Positions 33,708 through 41,830 of a DNA stretch of 64,000 nt are shown here, piece by piece; position 1 is the stretch's first letter, and every line of letters begins with the position of its first letter. The position numbers and the translations under genes were made by a program. The stretch spans positions 62,001 through 126,000 of the forward strand of contig CAWUSK010000012.1 of assembly GCA_963925035.1 (NCBI GenBank), given 5' to 3'. The notes beneath the pieces are model-generated. The model was not told the DNA's origin and ran no database searches. It saw only the letters and a list, made by a program, of their open reading frames with translations. The stretch is from UBA4466 sp963925035. Its GTDB lineage: Bacteria; Bacteroidota; Bacteroidia; Flavobacteriales_D; Crocinitomicaceae.

Positions 33708-35114
33708 ATGTTCGATGATGAAGAGAATGAAGATGATTTTTTAGACGGAAATCTAATTGAAGATTTAGAACGTTTCGAATCATTACAAAAAGGAGAGTCC
33801 ATGGGTTTTTTGGACAGTGATCGTTGGGAAGTATTAATTGACCATTTATTATTGAATGGACAATATAAAAATGCTGCTAAGTGTTCTGAAGAAGCCTCAC
33901 TTCAATATTCCTTTAACTTGCTGTTTAAATTGCGATTGGCTCAAAGCTTTTCTGCAATTGGAAAATTGAAGGAAGCAATCAACATGTTGAATGAATTGGA
34001 ACGGGCTGGATTAGACTCGTTTGAATTGGTATTAACGAAAGCTTCAGTATTCAGTATGTTGAAGGATTCAAAAAATGCAATTAAGTATTTTAAAAATGCA
34101 ATGAACCTTGCTGAGGAAGAAGATAAGGACGAAGTTTACCTTGACTTAGCAATGGAATACAGTAATGCCTTAGATTATAAATCGGCATTGCTCGTGCTGA
34201 AAAAAGCAGTAAGCGACAATCCAAATAACGAGGCTGCAATTTACGAAATAGCTTATTGCTACGATCAAATTGGCGATTACGACCAGTCCATAAAATGTTA
34301 TACGGATTTTATTGATGAAAATCCGTATTCGTTCACCGCCTGGTACAATTTGGGAAATGCTTATTCGAAAATGGAAAATTTTGAGAAAGCAATTTGGGCG
34401 TATGATTATTGTGTCTTAATTAATGATGAATTTGGACCGGCATATTTTAACCTTGGAAATGCATACCTTTCTAATGATAAATACAAAAAATCCATTGAAA
34501 GCTTCCATAAAAGCATTGAGTTAGACGGCGATGATCCTGTTGCATTTTGTTACATCGGTGAATGTCACGAACAATTGAAAGAACTTGATTTAGCAAAGCA
34601 TTTTTATGAAAAAAGCATTGAATTAGCACCATTGTTGCCTGATGCTTGGTTGGGATTAGGAATTGTAGAAGACTTGAACGACAGAACGAAGGAAGGAATT
34701 GTCTTAATTCTAAAAGCGTTGGAATTAGACCCTGAAAATGCCGGTATTTATCATGTACTAGCAGGAGCTTATGAGAAAATTGAAATGATAGAGGAAGCAA
34801 ATGAGAATTATGAACTATCCTTGGCATTAGATCCGTTAGATGAAGAGTGTTTGATGAATTATGTTAACCTTATTTCATTAACGTCTTGGAAATCCGCTAT
34901 GGATTATTTGGAAGAGTTTGAAAAAATGAACCCGGCGAACGAGTACAATGCATTGTTAAAAGTGAATGCTCTGTGGAACTTGGATCGAAAAGAAGAAGCG
35001 CTCGAACTATACAAAAAGTGTATAGAAATTGACAGAAAAAAAGCATTAGAATTGTTTGAAATCAATTCAGGGCTTAAAAGTGTTACAGAATTTGTACTTT
35101 TGAGCGATAAATAA
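33708..35114 (+). CDS. Tetratricopeptide-repeat protein
   Basis: 468 aa from the ATG at 33708 (MFDDEENEDDF). An in-frame start at 33675 lies on the terminator's edge and adds an unlikely leader. The N-terminus is very acidic (DDEENEDDFLDGN). About ten TPR units follow from residue 45 to 450, e.g. AWYNLGNAYSKMENFEKAIWAYD, AYFNLGNAYLSNDKYKKSIESF and AWLGLGIVEDLNDRTKEG (each shown in part). No signal peptide, so it is probably a cytosolic scaffold. The partner is unknown. It ends 7 nt before the ComA-like gene, so they are probably co-transcribed. Confidence 0.85.
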   Translation: MFDDEENEDDFLDGNLIEDLERFESLQKGESMGFLDSDRWEVLIDHLLLNGQYKNAAKCSEEASLQYSFNLLFKLRLAQSFSAIGKLKEAINMLNELERAGLDSFELVLTKASVFSMLKDSKNAIKYFKNAMNLAEEEDKDEVYLDLAMEYSNALDYKSALLVLKKAVSDNPNNEAAIYEIAYCYDQIGDYDQSIKCYTDFIDENPYSFTAWYNLGNAYSKMENFEKAIWAYDYCVLINDEFGPAYFNLGNAYLSNDKYKKSIESFHKSIELDGDDPVAFCYIGECHEQLKELDLAKHFYEKSIELAPLLPDAWLGLGIVEDLNDRTKEGIVLILKALELDPENAGIYHVLAGAYEKIEMIEEANENYELSLALDPLDEECLMNYVNLISLTSWKSAMDYLEEFEKMNPANEYNALLKVNALWNLDRKEEALELYKKCIEIDRKKALELFEINSGLKSVTEFVLLSDK

Positions 35115-35121
35115 ATAAAGA

Positions 35122-35940
35122 ATGAATTTTAATTTAACATATATTCCTGAAAGAACTGTTAAACCTCGTGAAAACGGCTTAACAATGATGATGGATAAAG
35201 GGCTAAGCATTAGGGAGGTAGAGAACTTTATTGAAGCTTCAGGTCATTTAACGGATGTCGTAAAGTTTGGTTTTGGAACCTCTTTCGTGGCTAAAAATCT
35301 GCAAGAAAAAATCAATTTATACAAAGAAGGGGGGATTCGCCCATATTTTGGTGGAACTTTGTTCGAAGCATTCTATGCGAGAGGAATGGTAAAAGAATAC
35401 CTACAGACAGTTGATAAATATGGTCTTGATTTAGCTGAAGTTTCAGATGGATCAATCATCATTAATCATGACGAGAAGTGTGAGATTATCCATTCGATGG
35501 CAAAAGATAGAACGGTTTTATCTGAAGTGGGCTCCAAAGATTCAGGGATTATTGTAACTCCTGCAAAATGGATTAGAATGATGTCAACAGAATTGCAAGC
35601 AGGTTCGTGGAAAGTGATTGCTGAAGGACGTGAATCTGGGAATGTAGGAGTGTTTCGATCAAATGGAACTGCGCATACTTTGTTGATTAACAGAATTATT
35701 GCAAAGGTAAATCCAGAAGATATTTTATGGGAAGCGCCTCAGAAAAATCAACAAGTTTGGTTCATCAAGTTGTTTGGGCACAATGTAAACCTTGGAAACA
35801 TTGCTCACAATGAAATGATTCCTCTAGAATGCCTTAGACTAGGATTGAGGGGAGATACATTCTTTGATTTTATGCCGGAAGATTATGCAACACGTTTGAA
35901 GCAGGTCAACGACGACGAAGAGGAAATAGTAGAAGATTAA
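35122..35940 (+). CDS. Phosphosulfolactate synthase family protein (ComA-like)
   Basis: 272 aa, a TIM-barrel ComA family member. In characterised enzymes it adds sulfite to phosphoenolpyruvate to give phosphosulfolactate, first step of coenzyme M synthesis in methanogens. Recognisable parts: PRENGLTMMMDKGLS, VVKFGFGTSF, GIRPYFGGTLFEAFYARG, GLDLAEVSDGSI, SEVGSKDSG, KVIAEGRESGNVG, FIKLFGHNVNLGNIA. Bacteroidota have no coenzyme M, so the product may feed sulfolactate or sulfonolipid (capnine) precursors; that is inference. Neither a ComB phosphatase nor a sulfolactate dehydrogenase is in the window. A bidirectional terminator follows. Confidence 0.85.
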   Translation: MNFNLTYIPERTVKPRENGLTMMMDKGLSIREVENFIEASGHLTDVVKFGFGTSFVAKNLQEKINLYKEGGIRPYFGGTLFEAFYARGMVKEYLQTVDKYGLDLAEVSDGSIIINHDEKCEIIHSMAKDRTVLSEVGSKDSGIIVTPAKWIRMMSTELQAGSWKVIAEGRESGNVGVFRSNGTAHTLLINRIIAKVNPEDILWEAPQKNQQVWFIKLFGHNVNLGNIAHNEMIPLECLRLGLRGDTFFDFMPEDYATRLKQVNDDEEEIVED

Positions 35941-35941
35941 A

Positions 35942-35978
35942 TAAAAAAAAGGCTCTCAGAAATGAGAGCCTTTTTTTT
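35942..35978. terminator. Bidirectional terminator between convergent genes
   Basis: AAGGCTCTCA (35949-35958), loop GAAA, TGAGAGCCTT (35963-35972), flanked by A8 and T8. It serves both the ComA-like gene (plus) and the GNAT-nitrilase gene (minus). Confidence 0.9.
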
Positions 35979-37497
35979 ATTTTCTTTTTAATTCAAATAA
36001 ATCAAGCCTGCGATCTCTTAAATTTTTCACACTTCCAAATTGGTTTAATTCACGCAGTAAATCAATATCAACGTCGGCAATTAATATCATCTCAGTATTT
36101 GGAGTTGCTTCTGCCTTTACACCATTTGTTGGGAAAGAAAAGTCGCAAGGCGTAAATACCATTGATTGCGCATATTGAATATCCATATTTTGAACCTTCG
36201 GTAAGTTACCAACGCTTCCTGCAATTGCGACGTAACATTCGTTTTCAATGGCTCTCGCTTGTGCGCAATGACGTACGCGGGAATATCCGTTTTGAGTGTC
36301 TGTTAAGAAAGGAACAAATAAGATGTCCATTCCATCATCGGCTAAAAGTCGACTTAATTCAGGGAATTCAGAATCATAACAAATCAATATTCCAATTTTA
36401 CCACAATCTGTATCAAATGTTTTTAGTTGTGTCCCACCTTGCATTCCCCAAACTTTTGCTTCGTCTGGAGTAACGTGTAATTTTTCGTAACGTTCTTTTG
36501 TTCCATCTCGCTTACATAAATAACCTACGTTATACAATTTTCCATCCTTCATTTCAGGCATACTGCCAGAAATGATGTTGATGTTGTATGAAATCGCTAG
36601 AGAAGAAAATCGGTCAACAATTGTAGAAGTATGCTTTGCTAGCTCTCGAATAGCCTCTGAGGTTGATAAATGATTGTTTTCTGCCATTAAAGGCGCATTG
36701 AAAAACTCTGGAAACAATGCAAAATCAGATCGGTAACCAGAAACTGCATCCACAAAGAATTCAACTTGCTGTAAAAGTTCTTCCAGTCCATTGTATGGTC
36801 GCATTTGCCATTGAATCAATCCCAAACGAACTATTTTTTTTATTTGAGTAGCATTTTTATTTGGCTTTTCATAATAGATATTATCCCATTCAAGTAAAAC
36901 AGCAAACTCACCAGAGGCCTCATCTCCTTCAAGATAACCCTTCAATACTCTGGCTGGATGAAAGTCATTTGAAATTTGAAAGTTCAAAACAGGATCATGA
37001 ATTTCCTTTCTACGGACCTTGTCTATATATTCTTTTGGTGTCATTTGATCAGCATACTTATGGAAGTTTGGAATTCTACCTCCGAAAGCAACACCTTTTA
37101 AATTCAATTGTTCGCACAATTCTTTTCGATAATCATACAGTCTACGACCTAATCTCAAACCTCTAAATTCAGGCTTAATAAAAACATCAATTCCGTACAG
37201 TACATCACCTTTTGCGGTATGTGTATTAAATGAGTAATTACCTGTGATTTCTTTGTAAGTATGGTGCTCATCAAATTTATTATAATCTAAAATGATTGAT
37301 AATGCGCAACCTGCAATTTGATTGTTAATCTTCATAACAACTTGTCCCTCAGGAAAAAGACTAATAAGCTCGGCGATGTGTTCTTCTTTCCAATACGAAT
37401 TCGGCATACTCGTGTATGCATCAATCATTGTGCTTTTTAACTCTTGGTAATCATCAAGGCTCAAATATGTAAGTTCAATGTTTTCAATGCTTTCCAT
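35977..37497 (-). CDS. GNAT acetyltransferase fused to a nitrilase-family amidohydrolase
   Basis: 506 aa, two domains. Residues 1-190 are a GNAT fold (GIDVFIKPEFRGLRLGRRLYDYRKEL gives the acetyl-CoA loop; shown in part as RGLRLGRRLY). Residues about 220-500 are a carbon-nitrogen hydrolase with the full triad: Glu in ALFPEFFNAP, Lys in YEKLHVTPDE, Cys in GILICYDSEFPELSR. The enzyme may acetylate and hydrolyse the same small amide or work on a modified amine; the substrate is unknown. The same architecture occurs in other bacteria, so this is a real fusion and not a sequencing artefact. The promoter is probably in the gap upstream, near a TTATTTCG box. Confidence 0.88.
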   Translation of the reverse strand: MESIENIELTYLSLDDYQELKSTMIDAYTSMPNSYWKEEHIAELISLFPEGQVVMKINNQIAGCALSIILDYNKFDEHHTYKEITGNYSFNTHTAKGDVLYGIDVFIKPEFRGLRLGRRLYDYRKELCEQLNLKGVAFGGRIPNFHKYADQMTPKEYIDKVRRKEIHDPVLNFQISNDFHPARVLKGYLEGDEASGEFAVLLEWDNIYYEKPNKNATQIKKIVRLGLIQWQMRPYNGLEELLQQVEFFVDAVSGYRSDFALFPEFFNAPLMAENNHLSTSEAIRELAKHTSTIVDRFSSLAISYNINIISGSMPEMKDGKLYNVGYLCKRDGTKERYEKLHVTPDEAKVWGMQGGTQLKTFDTDCGKIGILICYDSEFPELSRLLADDGMDILFVPFLTDTQNGYSRVRHCAQARAIENECYVAIAGSVGNLPKVQNMDIQYAQSMVFTPCDFSFPTNGVKAEATPNTEMILIADVDIDLLRELNQFGSVKNLRDRRLDLFELKRK

Positions 37498-37856
37498 TTA
37501 TCTATGGGTTTAATTAGAGGGCGAAATAACTAAATATTTTCGTAAAATAAATATTCTACCTAAAATAAATTAACTAGTCCCAAACGTACCACTAAATTTC
37601 CACAACGGCTGCCACTATTCGGTTAAATAGATTTTCTCCAAAGTATCTTCGATTTAACCTGTAACAAAACTTATTATCGTAGTTCGGTAAGTACTCATTT
37701 TTGATCATGCGATATACTCCGAGCAGATTTATTTTAGCGTTACGAATTGTCACATGCACCTATTTTAGTGATTTTTTGCTACTTTCGCTTTGAATTTTTG
37801 ACATGAACTTTCTTTGCGTCATTATTGTAAATTTAAGTGTTAATTTCAAACTTAAT

Positions 37857-37952
37857 TTACTGTCTATTTTTTTGGGGAGACATAACAGTTTGAGAATAGA
37901 GTAGTCCTTGAAGGAGTATAAATGCTGTACTGATTTTAAATTATGTTTTCAT
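37857..37952 (-). pseudogene. Possible remnant of a signal-peptide-bearing ORF
   Basis: From ATG 37950-37952 the frame reads MKT, a stop, then FKISTAFILLQGLLYSQTV and MSPQKNRQ, stop at 37857-37859. It has the composition of a Bacteroidota signal peptide interrupted by a nonsense codon. It is too short to prove; chance is possible. Confidence 0.25.
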
Positions 37953-38084
37953 GTTGTTTAATTGAATTTAAGAATTGATTTCAGTAAATCAACAAACAAA
38001 AGAGTCACAAGTAAACAGTCCTATTAATAGGAGGCTAGAGCAGAACAACACTATTTTATTGAGGGAATTGCTCTTTTTCTGAGT

Positions 38085-38120
38085 AAAAAAAAAGCGGGAA
38101 GATTAATTTTCCCGCTTTTA
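38085..38120 (-). terminator. Terminator of the 984-aa T9SS gene
   Basis: AAAAGCGGGAA (38090-38100) with TTCCCGCTTTT (38109-38119), 8-nt loop; the minus-strand transcript ends in nine T. A strong intrinsic terminator 35 nt after the stop codon. Confidence 0.88.
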
Positions 38121-38141
38121 GAATCAGTTAATTTCAATTAT

Positions 38142-38167
38142 TAATCTCTAATCTCTAATCTCTAATC
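38142..38167. repeat. Heptanucleotide repeat TAATCTC overlapping a stop codon
   Basis: TAATCTC is repeated three times with a partial fourth copy (TAATC). The minus-strand gene's TAG stop (38155-38157) lies inside it. Since 7 is not a multiple of 3, gain or loss of a unit inside the coding part would change the last residues and stop position. Confidence 0.75.
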
Positions 38168-41109
38168 AACGTTACACTTCCGTGTCCGCTATACGTTTCA
38201 TTATTGAGACCAATGACTACATATTTAACGAAATAAACACCTTCATCAACAGGTTTTTCGTTTGCAGTGTTACCATTCCAAAGTGGGTTTACACCCTCAT
38301 CTTCAAAAATCAAATTCCCCCATCTGTTAACTATAATATATTGAATAGATTTCGTGTATTCTGTATTGATAAAGAAGAATTCGTTAGAATCATCGTTATT
38401 TGGGGTAAATACATTTGGAACCTCAATTATTGGATCTGGATACTCAATAACAATTATTTGAACAGTATCATAATCAGTACAAGTTCCGTTAGAAGCTGTA
38501 AGTACCATAAAATAAGTGCCAGGCTCATCATATGTGTTAGACATGGAAGTTCCTACGTTAGTTGTAACTCCCGTTGCACCATCTCCAAAGTTCCAAAGGT
38601 AATTTGGCGTAATTGACGAATTGTTTAGGAAGTTAACCGCTAATCCAGGAAAACCTGTCGTGACATCTGGGATAGCTTCTGATACAGGTATTTCTATCAC
38701 TGTGACAGTGATATCATCAGTTCCAACACAACCATCTGCATCAGTTCCTGTAATCGTGTAAACACTTGTACCCAATCCAGGAGTAAATCCTTGATTATTT
38801 AAAACTCCATTCGTCCAGTTATAGTTAGAAGCACCTGAGCCGGATAATGTTACTGATTGTCCTTCACATATTGTAAGGTCATTACCTGCATTAACAAAAG
38901 GTAAATTGAAAATTGTAATTTGTTGGTTATCTGTATTTGTACAACCGTTAATATCAGTATATGCATAAGTTATAGTTTGTGTTCCTTGACTTGGAGAAAA
39001 GCTATTACCAGCGACACCTGTCCCACTAAAAGTACCTCCAACTGGGGAGCCAGCCAAGGTAATATTCCCCGCATCGGCACAAGCAGGATTGTAAGTTCCC
39101 GCATCTACGGAAGTAACTGGGAAGATAGTAACTTGTACGTCATCCGTATTTGAGCAACCTGCATTTGATACCGTTAAAGTATAAGTCAGAACTTGTGATC
39201 CAGAACCCGCATTAACATCTGTTACGGTTGGCTGTGCTGCACTTGGATCACTTAATCCTGTGGACGGTGTCCATGAGTATATTGAACCTACTTGAGAAGG
39301 CGAACCAATTTGAGCGTCAAATCCAGAGCAAAATGAAACATCTTGACCTGCATCGGCAATAATTGTAGGTAAAATAGTTACATCTACATTACTCAGAGTG
39401 GTACACCCCCCATTTCCGGTGTTTGTAACTGTTAAAGTATAAGTTGTAACTTGATTCCCCGGTCCTGCATTTGTTCCGGACACAGTTGGTTGGGCAATAT
39501 TTGGGTCGCTTAAGCCTGCAGCTGGACTCCATGAATAGGTCATTCCGGCAATCGATGACGTTCCAATTAAAGAACTTCCTCCAGAGCAAATTGACACATT
39601 AGGACCGGCATTAGAAACTGCTGGCGGTAAAATTGTTAGATCCATGCTGTTTACATCAAAACATGTGCTATTTGCTATATCAGTAACCGTCAATGTATAG
39701 GTAACGACTTGTGATCCAGGTCCCGCGTTTGTCCCTGTCGCAGTTGGCTGTGCAATACTAGGGTCATTAAGTCCAGTAGTTGGACTCCAAGAATACGTGA
39801 ATCCAGGTTGAGCAGGTGTGCCAATTTGAGAATTCAAACCTGAACAAATGGAAATATTGGAACCAGGATCTGCTGTTGCTGAACAACATGTAGTAATAAA
39901 TTCAACTGAATCAACATTTGTACAATTTGCACTGCCATAACTGAAGGTGCCTGTTAAATAAAACATAACACTTCCGTTTGGAAGTCCTGCAACGGAAGGA
40001 GTTAAACTTGAAGTCGAATTTGGAATTGCAACAACTGGGTTTGATGTCCATTGGTAAGAACTAGTTGCATTAATAACAATAGGGGTTGTCAGAACACTGG
40101 AAACTGGAACTTGAAAAATTGAAGCTGATGCAGCACTGCATGAATTATCATTTATTGTTGAATTGATAGCACCTGAAGAGTAGGTAATGTTCGAAGAGGA
40201 TCCACATTCGGTCCCTAAATTCGAAAAACTTATTGTGGCATTTGTTAAAGAACCGACATCGGCACCAATGCAATCGTAGATCTGAACAGCCCATCCTCCT
40301 TGAGCGGCGTTACATCCAATTAAAGGTGCCCAATTGATAAAAGTTGGAGTTGCACCATATGAACCGTATGTTCCTGTTAAAGGGGCACTAGCTGTACATA
40401 CATTTAAATTATTTGTTGAACTACTGGAAAAACATAAATTTGAAACATTATTCCCGCTATTACAAACACTACCCTGACCATTCGCTCCTGGATTTGGTGA
40501 TAATAAAATTTGTGGGCTTCCACATGACGGAGGTCCGACTAAATAAAACGCCAAATCCGAAACAAAAGTATGTGTTGCTGAAAAGCAGACGTTTATAGAG
40601 GTAGTAGCTGTAATTAATGATTCTGGAGGTGGTGGATTATAATAAGTAAAACTTCCATTGAAAAGAATTGAACCATTTAGATTAGTCGCATCACAGGCAG
40701 TAGCCGTTTCTGAGACTGAAACTTCTGAATTCATATTCCAGACCCATGAATTGTAACAAGCAATTAAAGTCCCAACATTGTCATAAATTTGAACTTTATA
40801 TCCATCACTTGGTAAATTGCTAATTATTGAAGTAGCACCAACGCTAGATGAATAGGTAGACCATGATGAAGTTGCTTGATTGTGATAATACCAATTAAAA
40901 GTGAAAGGACCCGTTCCTGAAGGAGGTGTGGCTGTTAAACTTGCAGTATTATTCGTCAAACCATCTGCACACCAGATATAAATTGGATCGTTTGGAGAAC
41001 CATTTGTATAAGCAGTTGTCGATTCTCCAGAATTTCCATTTGGTGTAATTTGCCCAATCGATACATAAGATAACAGGCAAATTATTGCTGAAAATAGTAT
41101 ATTTTTCAT
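38155..41109 (-). CDS. Large secreted protein with P-domain, Ig-like repeats, PKD and T9SS type B sorting domain
   Basis: 984 aa, exported to the cell surface. Signal peptide MKNILFSAIICLLSYVSIGQ. Residues about 170-300 resemble a proprotein-convertase P domain (VCFSATHTFVSDLAFYLVGPP, GGWAVQIYDCIGADVG). Three near-identical modules of about 68 aa follow (about 410-610), each with SICSG, YSW-P-GL-DP-AQPT and GSQVVTYTLTV, then two more immunoglobulin-like units. A PKD domain comes next (PNYLWNFGDGATG, about 825-885). The C-terminus (VPNVFTPNNDDSNEFF, WNGNTANEKPVDEGVYFVKY) is the type B, gliding-motility-associated sorting domain. Adhesion or glycan binding is likely. It follows a small secreted protein gene after 1 nt. 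Confidence 0.9.
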   Translation of the reverse strand: MKNILFSAIICLLSYVSIGQITPNGNSGESTTAYTNGSPNDPIYIWCADGLTNNTASLTATPPSGTGPFTFNWYYHNQATSSWSTYSSSVGATSIISNLPSDGYKVQIYDNVGTLIACYNSWVWNMNSEVSVSETATACDATNLNGSILFNGSFTYYNPPPPESLITATTSINVCFSATHTFVSDLAFYLVGPPSCGSPQILLSPNPGANGQGSVCNSGNNVSNLCFSSSSTNNLNVCTASAPLTGTYGSYGATPTFINWAPLIGCNAAQGGWAVQIYDCIGADVGSLTNATISFSNLGTECGSSSNITYSSGAINSTINDNSCSAASASIFQVPVSSVLTTPIVINATSSYQWTSNPVVAIPNSTSSLTPSVAGLPNGSVMFYLTGTFSYGSANCTNVDSVEFITTCCSATADPGSNISICSGLNSQIGTPAQPGFTYSWSPTTGLNDPSIAQPTATGTNAGPGSQVVTYTLTVTDIANSTCFDVNSMDLTILPPAVSNAGPNVSICSGGSSLIGTSSIAGMTYSWSPAAGLSDPNIAQPTVSGTNAGPGNQVTTYTLTVTNTGNGGCTTLSNVDVTILPTIIADAGQDVSFCSGFDAQIGSPSQVGSIYSWTPSTGLSDPSAAQPTVTDVNAGSGSQVLTYTLTVSNAGCSNTDDVQVTIFPVTSVDAGTYNPACADAGNITLAGSPVGGTFSGTGVAGNSFSPSQGTQTITYAYTDINGCTNTDNQQITIFNLPFVNAGNDLTICEGQSVTLSGSGASNYNWTNGVLNNQGFTPGLGTSVYTITGTDADGCVGTDDITVTVIEIPVSEAIPDVTTGFPGLAVNFLNNSSITPNYLWNFGDGATGVTTNVGTSMSNTYDEPGTYFMVLTASNGTCTDYDTVQIIVIEYPDPIIEVPNVFTPNNDDSNEFFFINTEYTKSIQYIIVNRWGNLIFEDEGVNPLWNGNTANEKPVDEGVYFVKYVVIGLNNETYSGHGSVTLIRD

Positions 41110-41110
41110 A

Positions 41111-41452
41111 TTACCTAATAATTAGTTCCTGTTTCCGAACTGAAATTTCGGCAACTTGTAACTCATATTCTTTGATTGCTTCAAAATTCCCACCTTCTTC
41201 AACAAGCGAATTAATTTTTAAGTCAATGTAGTAGAGCGCGTTTTCGCATTCTTCCAAATTCCAATCTTTTATATTTCGCTGAGAGTTTGATTCTATCGAA
41301 CTTGGTTTTTCAGACAAATGTGTTGCATTCTCAATACCTTCCGCTTGAAATACTTTTACACCATTTGAGTCAATTCGAATAGGCTCATTTTTTTCCTGTG
41401 CCCCGGAGGTGAAAACGCAAAGTAAACTAAACGTTATTAATGTTGATTTCAT
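41111..41452 (-). CDS. Small secreted hypothetical protein (113 aa)
   Basis: Signal peptide MKSTLITFSLLCVFTSGAQ, then a mostly helical, charged mature protein (LEECENALYYIDLKINSLVEEG, EYELQVAEISVRKQEL; shown in parts). It is 1 nt upstream of the 984-aa T9SS protein gene, so the two are co-expressed and may work together at the surface or in the periplasm. No family recognised. Confidence 0.65.
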   Translation of the reverse strand: MKSTLITFSLLCVFTSGAQEKNEPIRIDSNGVKVFQAEGIENATHLSEKPSSIESNSQRNIKDWNLEECENALYYIDLKINSLVEEGGNFEAIKEYELQVAEISVRKQELIIR

Positions 41453-41486
41453 AATTAAGCAGTAATTAGGTGTAAGTTCTTATTAT

Positions 41487-41494
41487 CAAATCTA
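41487..41494 (-). promoter_or_regulatory. Promoter -7 box before the 113-aa gene
   Basis: TAGATTTG on the minus strand, exact TAnnTTTG, 34 nt before the ATG at 41452. It is the likely promoter for the small secreted protein and the 984-aa gene. Confidence 0.45.
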
Positions 41495-41563
41495 GACTAA
41501 AAATCAATAACTTTAGTTGCATGGCAAAAAAAATATTATTCAATCTATGTCTTTAGCTTAAAA

Positions 41564-41779
41564 TTAGTTATAGTCTTGCGCTTTGTGATACGTGATTTCT
41601 TTATAATCTTGTTCTGCTATTTGAAGTAAAAGCCAAGTTTCCGCTAAAAGTAAAAAATTATTAACATTAGTGGCTTCAGATTTCATCAATTGCCAATCAT
41701 TCGATTGAGCATAAGAATTTGAGTTAAGAATCAATAAAAGAAAGATAATAGATTTTCCAAATAAAGATTTGACATTCAC
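41564..41779 (-). CDS. Small exported protein whose C-terminus duplicates the RF3 tail
   Basis: 71 aa, GTG start. Residues 1-25 are a good signal peptide (SIIFLLLILNSNSYAQ). The mature part ends LLLAETWLLLQIAEQDYKEI followed by TYHKAQDYN. The end of prfC, encoded 51 bp upstream on the same strand, reads VFLAETQFLLQMAEQDYKEI then VFHKTSAF. The nucleotide match is roughly three-quarters over about 70 bases by eye, including 13 identical bases in a row. It therefore looks like a partial tandem duplication of the prfC 3' end joined to a signal peptide. It may be expressed by read-through from prfC, as no terminator lies between. The function is unknown; it could also be a non-functional leftover. 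Confidence 0.55.
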   Translation of the reverse strand: MNVKSLFGKSIIFLLLILNSNSYAQSNDWQLMKSEATNVNNFLLLAETWLLLQIAEQDYKEITYHKAQDYN

Positions 41780-41830
41780 AGTAGTAGTCAGTTAGTAAAA
41801 AAAAGAAATCAAATACGTTAAATTTTGAAC

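Larger units (their letters stand above)
37498..38154. other. 657-bp gene-free region
   Basis: No ORF of convincing length on either strand. It holds promoter-like boxes on the plus strand (TATCTTCG at 37644-37651, TACTTTCG at 37780-37787), a 12-bp palindrome CCTATTAATAGG (38020-38031), a possible broken signal peptide on the minus strand (37857-37952), and at its right end the terminator of the 984-aa gene. About 400 bp remain unexplained. It is by far the longest non-coding stretch in the window. Confidence 0.7.

Noticed and set aside
38920..40598. Regularly spaced similar segments that could suggest a CRISPR-like array
   Set aside because: The about 200-bp units code for Ig-like protein modules in one frame; repeat and spacing lengths do not fit CRISPR.
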